A stretch of 5,556 nt of DNA, taken from contig JBOGGN010000193.1 of assembly GCA_050744165.1 (NCBI GenBank), positions 1-5,556 of the forward strand, read 5' to 3'. Numbering within the stretch: the first letter of the stretch is position 1; the number at the start of each line of letters is the position of its first letter. The notes under the pieces were generated by a model. That model made no database searches. It saw nothing but the letters and a program-made list of their open reading frames with translations, and was not told the DNA's origin. Positions 1 through 5,556 of this stretch are shown here, piece by piece. Both the position numbers and the translations under genes were made by a program. Source of the stretch: JBOGGN01 sp050744165 (GTDB lineage Bacteria > Actinomycetota > Acidimicrobiia > Acidimicrobiales > Palsa-688).

Positions 1-66
1 CGCTCTCCACGCGGCCGTTGGTGGCCGGCGCGGCGCTCTCCACGCGGCCGTTGGTGGCCGGCGCGG
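1..66. repeat. Perfect 33-bp tandem repeat, two copies, in frame
   Basis: Positions 1-33 and 34-66 are identical at every base. The unit length is a multiple of three and each copy encodes AAPATNGRVES on the minus strand, so copy-number change would keep the frame. The array touches the window edge and may continue. A 14-nt core (gccgttggtggccg at 14-27 and 47-60) recurs in the same frame at 821-834, where the protein reads AATNGAR. Confidence 0.9.
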
Positions 67-991
67 CGCACCCCTGATCGGCAAGACGCTTTTCGATACG
101 GACCAACTCGTTGCCGAGCGCCACGAACCGGTCCGACAGCTGGTTGACCAACCACTCGAAACGAGCGTCGAACTCCGAGATGATCTTCGCCCGGTCGGCC
201 GTGGCGGCGGTGGCCATCTCCTTCATGGCCTGGGCGACCACCTCGACTTCGGCAGCGCGAACTCGGGCTGCGACCTGCTTCATCTGAAGGTGCAGGCTTC
301 TCTCCAAGTCGGCCGCAAACAGACGCCACTCTTTCCAGAAATCCTCAAGGTTGAGCGGCCCGTCCCCGCGCCCGCCCGAGGGTGCCCGGCCCACGACTTC
401 GACGTTCCCGCCCTGCCGGTAGGCCTCCGGCCGTCTCTCCCGGTCAAATGGGAGCCGTTCGGCGTGCGCGGCAAAGGTCTGCGGTTGCGCTGCCAGCCGT
501 TCGGTTTGCGCCGCCCAGTGGCTCCACTGCTGCTTCAGATCCCGGAGGTTGAGCTCGTGCTGCTGGCGCAGTGCCTCGGTGGCCGCCCGGGCGATGCGCT
601 GCGGGAGCTCGTCGAGCATCGCAAGCGCCTGCAGCGTCGCCTCTCCGACGGAGTCGGATGACACGTTGCGGACCTCGTCGATCTGGCGCCGCAGCCCCCG
701 CACGTCGGCCCACAGCGCCTCCACCAGCGGGCGCAGGTCCGCATCCGGATCGTTTCGTGCGCTGTGGCCTACAACCACCGGCAAAAATGGCGTGTCGTGG
801 GCCTGACCGGCGCCTCGAGCGCCGTTGGTGGCCGCCGTCGGGGAAGGGGACCGGCTTGCGATCTCGTTGGTCGGTCGCCGTAGGGTTACCGCTCGCGGGC
901 CCGCCGCCCACACCGCCGAACAGCCGGGGAACTTGCCTGTGCAGAGCGCCCCGCACTCGGGGCAGGAGCACGACGACACGCCCGCGACCAT
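1..991 (-). CDS. Unrecognised Cys-rich, coiled-coil-like protein with 11-residue repeats (partial, 3' end off window)
   Basis: I do not recognise this protein. The frame is open for 330 codons from ATG at 991 to the left edge with no stop, and its third positions are mostly G/C, so it looks like a real gene lacking only its C-terminal end. The N-terminus carries C8, C10, C13, C17 and C24 within CSCPECGALC and TGKFPGC, which resembles a zinc knuckle or ribbon. A Pro/Ala/Gly/Arg-rich linker follows to about residue 80. Two charged helical stretches, about 82-170 and 212-305, are rich in Glu, Arg, Gln, Ala and Leu and look like amphipathic or coiled-coil helices; a Gly/Pro-rich linker separates them. 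Residues 309-319 and 320-330 are identical AAPATNGRVES units. No signal peptide or membrane helix is seen, so it is probably cytoplasmic. The start is supported by GAGAGGGG 12 nt upstream and by the drop in G/C third positions beyond 991; GTG at 979 is an alternative. Confidence is high that it is coding and low on any role. Confidence 0.72.
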   Translation of the reverse strand, partial: MVAGVSSCSCPECGALCTGKFPGCSAVWAAGPRAVTLRRPTNEIASRSPSPTAATNGARGAGQAHDTPFLPVVVGHSARNDPDADLRPLVEALWADVRGLRRQIDEVRNVSSDSVGEATLQALAMLDELPQRIARAATEALRQQHELNLRDLKQQWSHWAAQTERLAAQPQTFAAHAERLPFDRERRPEAYRQGGNVEVVGRAPSGGRGDGPLNLEDFWKEWRLFAADLERSLHLQMKQVAARVRAAEVEVVAQAMKEMATAATADRAKIISEFDARFEWLVNQLSDRFVALGNELVRIEKRLADQGCAAPATNGRVESAAPATNGRVES

Positions 992-1002
992 GGAATGGTC
1001 GC
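984..1002. promoter_or_regulatory. Perfect 8-3-8 inverted repeat over the start codon of the minus-strand gene
   Basis: The arms gcgaccat (984-991) and atggtcgc (995-1002) are exact reverse complements separated by gga. The ATG of the minus-strand gene is the first three bases of the 3' arm in its mRNA, and the purine-rich GAGAGGGG (1011-1004) lies directly upstream. The RNA could fold so that the start codon is paired, or the DNA dyad could be a protein-binding site. The symmetry is seen; the function is inference. Confidence 0.4.
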
Positions 1003-1570
1003 ACCCCTCTCGGATCTGAGGGCCGAACGCCCGACACCAACCCACTCTCTGATGCTACTCGGACCAGGGGTGCCGTCCTGCTCATGCCAGTGCACGCTCC
1101 GCGGAACTCCCCACGCTGGGTCTCTGCCAGGCCGCGGCCGCCAGCACGTCCCCCACGTCGACGCCCATTCCGGAGGCACTAATTCCACGCGGATTGGTCG
1201 GCTCCGCCTGGATTCGCGGGCCCGCCGATTACGGAAACCACCTTCCGGCGAATTGACGATGGTCCACTGGTGATCGCCTGGGTCCATGCCCCAAAACCGA
1301 AGCCGGGAGTGCCTCTCGACGACGAAGAGCCATAACGGCCAGGAACGAAACGAGGCCGAAAAGTGGTTAGGGCCTGCTTCGAAACAACTTTGGGCGGCCG
1401 CATCACATACGGCCTTGTCCCGACGCCCGGATGGCCTGACGGCGGCCCAAGTGGTTTTTGCGCAGGCCCTCAGCCGTATGCGCGGGGCTAACACGCCGCA
1501 CGCTATTGTCAGCCGGAACATTCCAAGCTCAAGGCGGAAGTGCCCATCGGTGCGAGCGGAAACCAAACAC
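992..1570. other. Divergent intergenic region, no convincing gene
   Basis: These 579 bp separate the two divergent genes and must hold both promoters. Third-position G/C bias is weaker than in the flanking genes in the frames I examined, and no translated frame resembles a known family. Contents: the dyad at 984-1002; a TAGCAT hexamer on the minus strand at 1057-1052 that could be a -10 element but has no good -35; a TTGACG on the plus strand at 1253-1258 with no matching -10; and a weak hairpin cggaa/ttccg at 1232-1247. I can assign no promoter with confidence and see no tRNA, transposase remnant or riboswitch. Confidence 0.6.
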
Positions 1571-3523
1571 GTGGGGCCGTCGGTATCGACCTTCGTCGGC
1601 CGCGTGCCTGTCCGCATACTCCCCGTGTTGCAGATCGCGACCGACGCCGCGGCTTGGTGGGTGGGACTCGCCTTCGCGATGACGATGCGCTACGACATCA
1701 ACCCCGATCGCATCCTCGACCTCGGGTTGGTAGCCATCGGGCTGCTGACCTGCACAGTCCATCTCGTCATCGGGGCACTGGAAGGGCTGTACCGGCGGAG
1801 ATGGTCCTTCGGCAGCTTCGAAGAGGTGGCCGGAGTCGCACGTGCCACGGTCGTCACCACCGCGGTGGTGTTCGTGGTCAACTTCGTCACCGGCCCCGCA
1901 CGCTGGGTACCCGCCAGCGTGCCCCTGGGCGGCGGCTTGGCGGCGCTGATGCTCATGGTCGCCAGCCGCTACACCTGGCGGCTGTCGATCGATCGGCGGC
2001 GGCGACCCAGTGGGGAGCGGGCCGCCCGCATGCTCGTCTTCGGCGCCGGCGAAGGCGCCGCGGGCGTCATCAAAGCGATATTGCGCGATCCCGACAGTTC
2101 CGTGGTCCCCGTCGCCATCTTGGACGACGACATCGCCAAGAAGCGCCTGTCGCTGATGGGCATCCGGGTGGTCGGCGACCGACACGCCATGGCCGAGGCG
2201 GCCAAGCAGTTCCGAGCGTCGGTGCTGCTGATCGCCATCCCCAGCGCCAGCGCCGCCCTAGTGCGGGAGATCGCGGCGCTCGGCCGGGAGGCGGGCCTGG
2301 AGGTGAAGGTGCTGCCATCCATCGGCGAGTTGATCGGCGGCCGGGTGGCAGTAGGCGACATCCGCACGCCGACGATGGCCGACCTGCTCGGCCGGCGGGA
2401 GATCGACACCGACCTGGCGGCCATCGCCGGGTACCTGACCGGCCGGCGCGTGCTGGTCACCGGCGCCGGCGGCTCGATTGGCTCCGAGTTGTGCCGGCAG
2501 ATCGCTCGCTTCGACCCCGCAGAGCTCTTCATGCTCGATCGCGACGAGTCGGCGCTTCACGGCGTGTGCCTGGCTTTGCACGCCCGGGCCACGATGGAGT
2601 CGCCCAGCCTGGTGCTCGCCGACATCCGCGACGCCGCCGCCCTGCGCGACACCTTCCTCCGGCTGCGGCCCGAGGTGGTCTTCCATGCCGCCGCCCTCAA
2701 ACATCTGCCGCTGCTGCAGTCCTTTCCCGCCGAGGCGGTGAAGACCAACATCTGGGGGACGTGCAACGTCCTGATGGCGGCCGAGGCTGCGGGAGTCGAG
2801 AGGCTCGTCAATATCTCCACCGACAAAGCTGCAGACCCCATCAGCGTGCTCGGGTACTCCAAGCGCATCGGTGAATGCCTGATCGCCAAAGCGGCGCTGG
2901 AGGAGGGGTCGCAATGGGTGTCGGTGCGGTTCGGCAACGTGCTCGGCAGCCGGGGTTCGGTGCTCACGACCTTCCAAGCCCAGGTGGCGGCCGGGGGACC
3001 GGTCACGGTCACTGATCCCGACACGACCCGCTTCTTCATGACCGTCGAGGAGGCGGTGCAGCTGGTCATCCAAGCGGCCGTCATCGGCCAGCCGGGCGAG
3101 GCGCTGGTGCTCGACATGGGGACGCCGGTCCGAATCGCCGAGGTGGCCGAACGCATCGTCGCCGAAGCCGGCGCCGGGATCGAGATCGAGTACATCGGCC
3201 TCCGGTGCGGCGAAAAGCTGCATGAGGTGATGTTGGGGCGCGGCGAGGAGGACTGGCGCCCCAAGCATCCGATGGTGTCGCATGTCCATGTGCCGCCGAT
3301 CGCACCTCAGGACGCGATGGGCCTCGACCCCGACGTCGCGCCCTGCGACGTGATCAACCAGATGGCACGCCTGGTGGAATCAGCAGTTGGGCAACCAACG
3401 CTGAGCGATCCCCTGACCAACGGGAGGGCGGCATCGGCGAGTCGTGGTCACCGACACCGCCGGTCTGAGGACCCTGACATTGCCCACGGGATCGTGCCGA
3501 CCCGATTCCCACCGCCGAGGTAG
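1571..3523 (+). CDS. Membrane-anchored nucleotide-sugar 4,6-dehydratase/epimerase, FlaA1/CapD/WbpM/PglF family
   Basis: Members of this family dehydrate UDP-GlcNAc-type nucleotide sugars to 4-keto-6-deoxy intermediates for surface polysaccharide or protein glycosylation. With GTG 1571 as start the protein is about 650 residues, usual for the long form. Four hydrophobic segments (about 17-37, 49-70, 91-107, 117-131) are followed by a CoA-binding-like Rossmann domain starting at VFGAG (156-160), then the catalytic SDR domain. That domain has TGAGGSIG at 297-304 (NAD(P) binding), HAAALKH at 372-378, STDKAADP at 416-423, LGYSK at 427-431, FGNVLGSRGS at 454-463 and RCGEK at 545-549. After about residue 574 the tail is polar and probably disordered. 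The position of the catalytic Tyr (Met in PglF/WbpM) before Lys431 is Leu427, and the usual RPGEK is RCGEK. The frame is open back to ATG 1286, but the extra codons have weaker G/C third positions and resemble no family; GTG 1550 and GTG 1604 are other possible starts. The substrate cannot be read from sequence. It stands alone on its strand in this window. Confidence 0.9.
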   Translation: MGPSVSTFVGRVPVRILPVLQIATDAAAWWVGLAFAMTMRYDINPDRILDLGLVAIGLLTCTVHLVIGALEGLYRRRWSFGSFEEVAGVARATVVTTAVVFVVNFVTGPARWVPASVPLGGGLAALMLMVASRYTWRLSIDRRRRPSGERAARMLVFGAGEGAAGVIKAILRDPDSSVVPVAILDDDIAKKRLSLMGIRVVGDRHAMAEAAKQFRASVLLIAIPSASAALVREIAALGREAGLEVKVLPSIGELIGGRVAVGDIRTPTMADLLGRREIDTDLAAIAGYLTGRRVLVTGAGGSIGSELCRQIARFDPAELFMLDRDESALHGVCLALHARATMESPSLVLADIRDAAALRDTFLRLRPEVVFHAAALKHLPLLQSFPAEAVKTNIWGTCNVLMAAEAAGVERLVNISTDKAADPISVLGYSKRIGECLIAKAALEEGSQWVSVRFGNVLGSRGSVLTTFQAQVAAGGPVTVTDPDTTRFFMTVEEAVQLVIQAAVIGQPGEALVLDMGTPVRIAEVAERIVAEAGAGIEIEYIGLRCGEKLHEVMLGRGEEDWRPKHPMVSHVHVPPIAPQDAMGLDPDVAPCDVINQMARLVESAVGQPTLSDPLTNGRAASASRGHRHRRSEDPDIAHGIVPTRFPPPR

Positions 3524-3528
3524 CACCC

Positions 3529-3541
3529 GCGGCTGCGCCGC
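3529..3541. terminator. Possible bidirectional terminator hairpin between convergent genes
   Basis: In the 18-bp gap between the two convergent stop codons, gcggc (3529-3533) and gccgc (3537-3541) form a perfect 5-bp stem with a tgc loop. There is no T-run on either side, so it is not a classic intrinsic terminator. The position is right for one serving both strands, but the stem is short and could be chance in GC-rich DNA. Confidence 0.3.
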
Positions 3542-4495
3542 CTAGCGACCCACCGGGATCTGGGGTTGCTCGTCGACTGAGCGCTCGATGACCCGTGGGC
3601 TTTTCGGCCGGCGAGCCAAGGGTGACCCCAATCCCGCGTACGAGGCCCATTCCGCCGGAGCCGGGTCGCGCCGGCCTTGGGTCTCCGCCACCGGGGCCCC
3701 AGCTTGAGCCCTTTCAAGGGAGACCTTGTGTGACCCCCGCGGAGCCCGCGCCGGTGGCGACGGGGCCTTTTCGGAGAGGTCGAAAGAAGTCCATGCTGGA
3801 ATCGACGGGGAATCGAACGGAGCTGGCCGAAGCCATGCCGGTGTGGAAGGAGCGGGCGGGGGCCACGCCGGTGTCGGCCTCGTCGCTTCGGCGGATGGAG
3901 CGGGCGGGGACCACGCCGGTGCCGGCCTCGATGCCGGTCGGGCCTGCGCCCGTTCCCATTCCTTGGCGATCCGCAGGGCGGCGACCACCGTTGCAAAGAC
4001 CAGCAGCAAGATGCCGAGCGCCTGGACGATGGGGTTGTGGACGTCCGTGCCGCTCTGGATGGCGTGGACGGTGGAAAAGGCGAACAGGAAAAAGCTCAGC
4101 AGGTGAATCGAATGCCACACCTTTTTCGGCAAGTACCGCATGAGCCATGAGGTGAGCTCGACGGCCAACAACAGGTAGAACGCGGTAATGCCCCACGCCA
4201 CCGCGCCCGGGCGCCAGTGGCTGGCGAAGGGCACCAGGACCTGGGCCAAGCCGAAGTCGACGTACTTGTCGGCCGTCAGGGCCAGGATGTGCACGGCGAC
4301 GAACACCAGCGAGAGCGCTCCGAGAAACCGGTGCAGGTCCAGGGTCCACGCCCGCGGTGGTGTCTTCCGGGACAGCCGCCCCGAGTACCACAGACCCCAG
4401 AAGACGCTGGCCGCCAGCAGGCCCCAGGCCACCAGGCCGCCGGCTCGTGCGAGGTACCACCAGATATTTGGGTTGAGTCGGGCTACGGCCAGCAC
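3542..4495 (-). CDS. Ferric-reductase-like transmembrane b-type cytochrome with proline-rich cytoplasmic tail
   Basis: This predicted inner-membrane haem protein belongs to the ferric-reductase-like transmembrane family (relatives: FRE/NOX membrane domains, MsrQ), which pass electrons across the membrane through haem b. From GTG 4495 it has 317 residues. Five hydrophobic helices lie at about 11-36, 55-75, 98-118, 128-148 and 155-175. Candidate haem ligands are H55 and H69 (13 residues between) and H131 and H144 (12 between), matching the paired-His pattern of the family. Basic residues in the 38-50 and 119-127 loops and after helix 5 predict the N-terminus outside and the C-terminus inside. 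Residues about 180-317 form an unusual Pro/Ala/Trp-rich tail with PAWxPPAPS repeats. No FAD- or NAD(P)H-binding domain is present, so electrons must come from a partner or quinone. The start is chosen because GGGAGG lies 10 nt upstream and WWYLARAGG follows soon after, as in relatives; an upstream ATG at 4690 would add only Arg-rich sequence inside apbE. The start overlaps the apbE end by 13 nt, which implies coupling. Confidence 0.85.
   Translation of the reverse strand: MLAVARLNPNIWWYLARAGGLVAWGLLAASVFWGLWYSGRLSRKTPPRAWTLDLHRFLGALSLVFVAVHILALTADKYVDFGLAQVLVPFASHWRPGAVAWGITAFYLLLAVELTSWLMRYLPKKVWHSIHLLSFFLFAFSTVHAIQSGTDVHNPIVQALGILLLVFATVVAALRIAKEWERAQARPASRPAPAWSPPAPSAEATRPTPAWPPPAPSTPAWLRPAPFDSPSIPAWTSFDLSEKAPSPPARAPRGSHKVSLERAQAGAPVAETQGRRDPAPAEWASYAGLGSPLARRPKSPRVIERSVDEQPQIPVGR
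3819..3944. repeat. Degenerate 48-bp tandem repeat in the cytochrome tail
   Basis: Positions 3849-3882 and 3897-3930 match at 32 of 34 bases with a 48-bp period; 3819-3844 is a weaker related copy (21 of 26). On the minus strand the units encode a 16-residue period, including RPAPAWSPPAPS and RPTPAWPPPAPS, with further decayed PAW motifs toward the C-terminus. The array sits wholly in the cytoplasmic tail. Confidence 0.75.
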
Positions 4496-5412
4496 GGTGC
4501 CAAAACCTCCCAGGAAGAGCCCGGCAATGGATGCAGGAATCCGCCGTCGTCGACCAACGCCCCGGTGGCGCGGGCGGCGGCCAACAGATCTGTTGCTTCG
4601 ACCGGCCCGGCGACAAAGGCGGCCTTGGCCAGCACCTCGGCCCACCAGGCCTCGGCTGCGATGACCGTCACCGATGCCAGGTCCGTCCATGCCGGCGCGC
4701 CCGTGGCGGGGTCGATCAGGTGGTGGACCTGGGTCCCGGATCGTTCCCAGGTCCGGTAGGTGCGGCTGGTGGTGGCGATCCCGGCGTCGGTGATCGTGGC
4801 CCGGGCCAGGTCGCGGCGGGCGTCATACGGATCCTCCAGGGTGACGGTCCAGCCGTCGGAACCCCCCGGTGCGGCACCGGCGAAGCGCAAGTCGCCGCCC
4901 AAGTTGACGCACGCGCCCTCGGCGCCGGCATCGAGCAGCGCCGCCAGGACGGTGTCGGCGGCCAGACCCTTGCCGATCCCGCCCGGGTCCAAGCGCACCC
5001 CGGCGGGCAGGGTTACGGTGGACGTTTCGCGGTCGACCCTGATCCCGACACATCCCGGAGACGGAACAACCGCGTCCGGGGCGTACTTCGAGGACACCAC
5101 GCTGCCGAAGGTCCGGTCGTACCCGATGGCTTCGACGCTCGGAAGCACCGTCGGGTCGAAGCGACCGGCGGTCAGGTACCAGCCTTCGATGGCCCGCTCG
5201 ACCAGCATGAGGGTGGATTCGGACACCACTGTCGGGTTGCCCCCCGCCCGGTTGCACCGGCTGACCTCGCTCTCGGGCCGGAACCGGCTCCAGATGGCGT
5301 CAAGGTGCTCGACTTGGGCCCGGGCGGCCACGGCCAATCCGAGGGGGCCGCCCACCACCACCACCTGGGCCACACACCCCATTGCCGGGAACTTGAGTTC
5401 GTCGCTGTTCAT
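4483..5412 (-). CDS. apbE: ApbE family FAD:protein FMN transferase
   Basis: ApbE moves FMN from FAD onto a Thr or Ser of target proteins in a Mg-dependent reaction, making covalently flavinylated redox proteins. The 309-residue length is normal for a form without signal peptide. Family marks run in order: FPAMGC at 8-13 (the AMGT region), SRFRPESEVSRCN at 42-54, AGRFDPTV at 82-89, DPGGIGKGLAAD at 142-153, NLGGDLRFAG at 170-179, ATTSRTY at 213-219, HHLIDPATG at 230-238 and WWAEVLAKAAFVAG at 256-269. In the last block the usual metal-binding Asp of DALSTA-type motifs appears as Glu259, and the Thr of AMGT is Cys13. No signal peptide or lipobox is seen, so it should be cytoplasmic. The ATG overlaps the upstream stop as ATGA and has no clear Shine-Dalgarno of its own, so translation is probably coupled. 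The end overlaps the cytochrome gene by 13 nt, placing both in one operon. Confidence 0.93.
   Translation of the reverse strand: MNSDELKFPAMGCVAQVVVVGGPLGLAVAARAQVEHLDAIWSRFRPESEVSRCNRAGGNPTVVSESTLMLVERAIEGWYLTAGRFDPTVLPSVEAIGYDRTFGSVVSSKYAPDAVVPSPGCVGIRVDRETSTVTLPAGVRLDPGGIGKGLAADTVLAALLDAGAEGACVNLGGDLRFAGAAPGGSDGWTVTLEDPYDARRDLARATITDAGIATTSRTYRTWERSGTQVHHLIDPATGAPAWTDLASVTVIAAEAWWAEVLAKAAFVAGPVEATDLLAAARATGALVDDGGFLHPLPGSSWEVLAPCWP
4506..4511 (-). promoter_or_regulatory. Ribosome binding site deciding the cytochrome start
   Basis: GGGAGG on the minus strand, inside the last codons of the ApbE gene, is a strong Shine-Dalgarno match 10 nt upstream of GTG 4495. It supports that GTG over upstream ATG codons in the same frame. 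Confidence 0.7.
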
Positions 5413-5556
5413 GGGTGGCTCGGGCTGGTCTTGATCGTGATCGGGGTGATAACCGGGGTTGTCGTCGGCACCGCGACCGTCGCTGGGGTCGTGGTCGGGG
5501 TAACGACAGGAGCCGGCGGGGCGGTGACGACCGGAGAGGGAGCGGCGGTGTTGATG
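5409..5556 (-). CDS. C-terminal end of an unidentified protein with Pro/Thr/Val-rich tail (partial, 5' end off window)
   Basis: Only the last 48 codons are in the window, ending at TGA 5411-5409, which overlaps the ApbE ATG. The visible residues are almost all Pro, Thr, Val, Ala and Ile, with repeats such as VVTAPPAPVVTP and VPTTTPVITP, ending KTSPSHP. This looks like a disordered linker or extracytoplasmic low-complexity tail; no domain is visible. By context with apbE and a ferric-reductase-like cytochrome, the missing part could be an FMN-binding-domain protein or another redox partner, but no flavinylation motif is visible. Frame assignment rests on the absence of stops, the ATGA junction and the coherent composition. 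Confidence 0.6.
   Translation of the reverse strand, partial: INTAAPSPVVTAPPAPVVTPTTTPATVAVPTTTPVITPITIKTSPSHP

Noticed and set aside
1..66. CRISPR-like repeats
   Set aside because: The two 33-bp units abut with no spacer and lie in frame inside a coding sequence, so this is a protein-coding tandem repeat.
290..661. 123-codon plus-strand frame
   Set aside because: It is the exact codon-register antisense of the minus-strand Cys-rich gene, whose strong third-position G/C bias and longer open frame make that strand the coding one.
893..1227. Two copies of tcgcgggcccgccg (893-906 and 1214-1227), each containing a 10-bp palindrome
   Set aside because: A 14-nt match of pure GC-rich sequence is weak evidence in this composition; one copy is inside a gene and the other mid-intergenic, with no consistent position relative to a promoter.
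995..1273. 92-codon plus-strand frame starting at the mirrored ATG
   Set aside because: No Shine-Dalgarno for this strand, weak codon bias and no recognisable protein; its ATG is explained by the dyad symmetry.
1253..1281. TTGACG as a -35 promoter element for the dehydratase
   Set aside because: No acceptable -10 hexamer occurs at 16-18 nt spacing, and it lies about 300 bp from the chosen start.
886..1617. 243-codon minus-strand open frame across the divergent intergenic region
   Set aside because: It overlaps the starts of both better-supported genes in another frame, has Arg/Ser/Pro-rich composition typical of GC-rich spurious frames, and resembles no family.
4496..4690. N-terminal extension of the cytochrome to ATG 4690
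   Set aside because: The 65 extra residues are Arg/Gly-rich, lie entirely inside apbE, and relatives begin close to the WWYLARAGG segment; GTG 4495 has a strong ribosome binding site.

Overview
The window is high-GC DNA with strong G/C bias at third codon positions in its real genes, and with GTG starts. It looks like chromosomal DNA of a high-GC actinobacterium; I cannot place it more precisely from sequence alone. I see no transposase, phage gene, rRNA, tRNA or CRISPR array.

Layout. (1) 1-991, minus strand: the 5' part of an unrecognised gene that runs off the left edge. It encodes a short Cys-rich N-terminus, a helix-rich, coiled-coil-like body, and 11-residue repeats encoded by a perfect 33-bp tandem duplication. 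(2) 992-1570: a long divergent intergenic region with a perfect 8-3-8 dyad over the start codon of gene 1. (3) 1571-3523, plus strand: a membrane-anchored nucleotide-sugar 4,6-dehydratase/epimerase of the FlaA1/CapD/WbpM/PglF family, for surface glycan synthesis. (4) 3524-3541: an 18-bp convergent gap holding a small hairpin. (5) 3542-5556, minus strand: a tightly packed operon read right to left. It holds the Pro/Thr-rich C-terminal end of an unidentified protein (from the right edge), an ApbE-type FAD:protein FMN transferase, and a five-helix ferric-reductase-like b-type cytochrome with a long proline-rich cytoplasmic tail. The joints are an ATGA overlap and a 13-nt overlap.

How the genes may work together. 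ApbE covalently attaches FMN to partner proteins, and ferric-reductase-like membrane proteins carry electrons through haem b. Their overlap in one operon suggests a small transmembrane electron-transfer module that feeds a flavinylated partner. The natural place for that partner is the gene cut by the right edge, but only its tail is visible, so this is inference. The glycan gene and the Cys-rich gene share a divergent control region but have no evident functional link.
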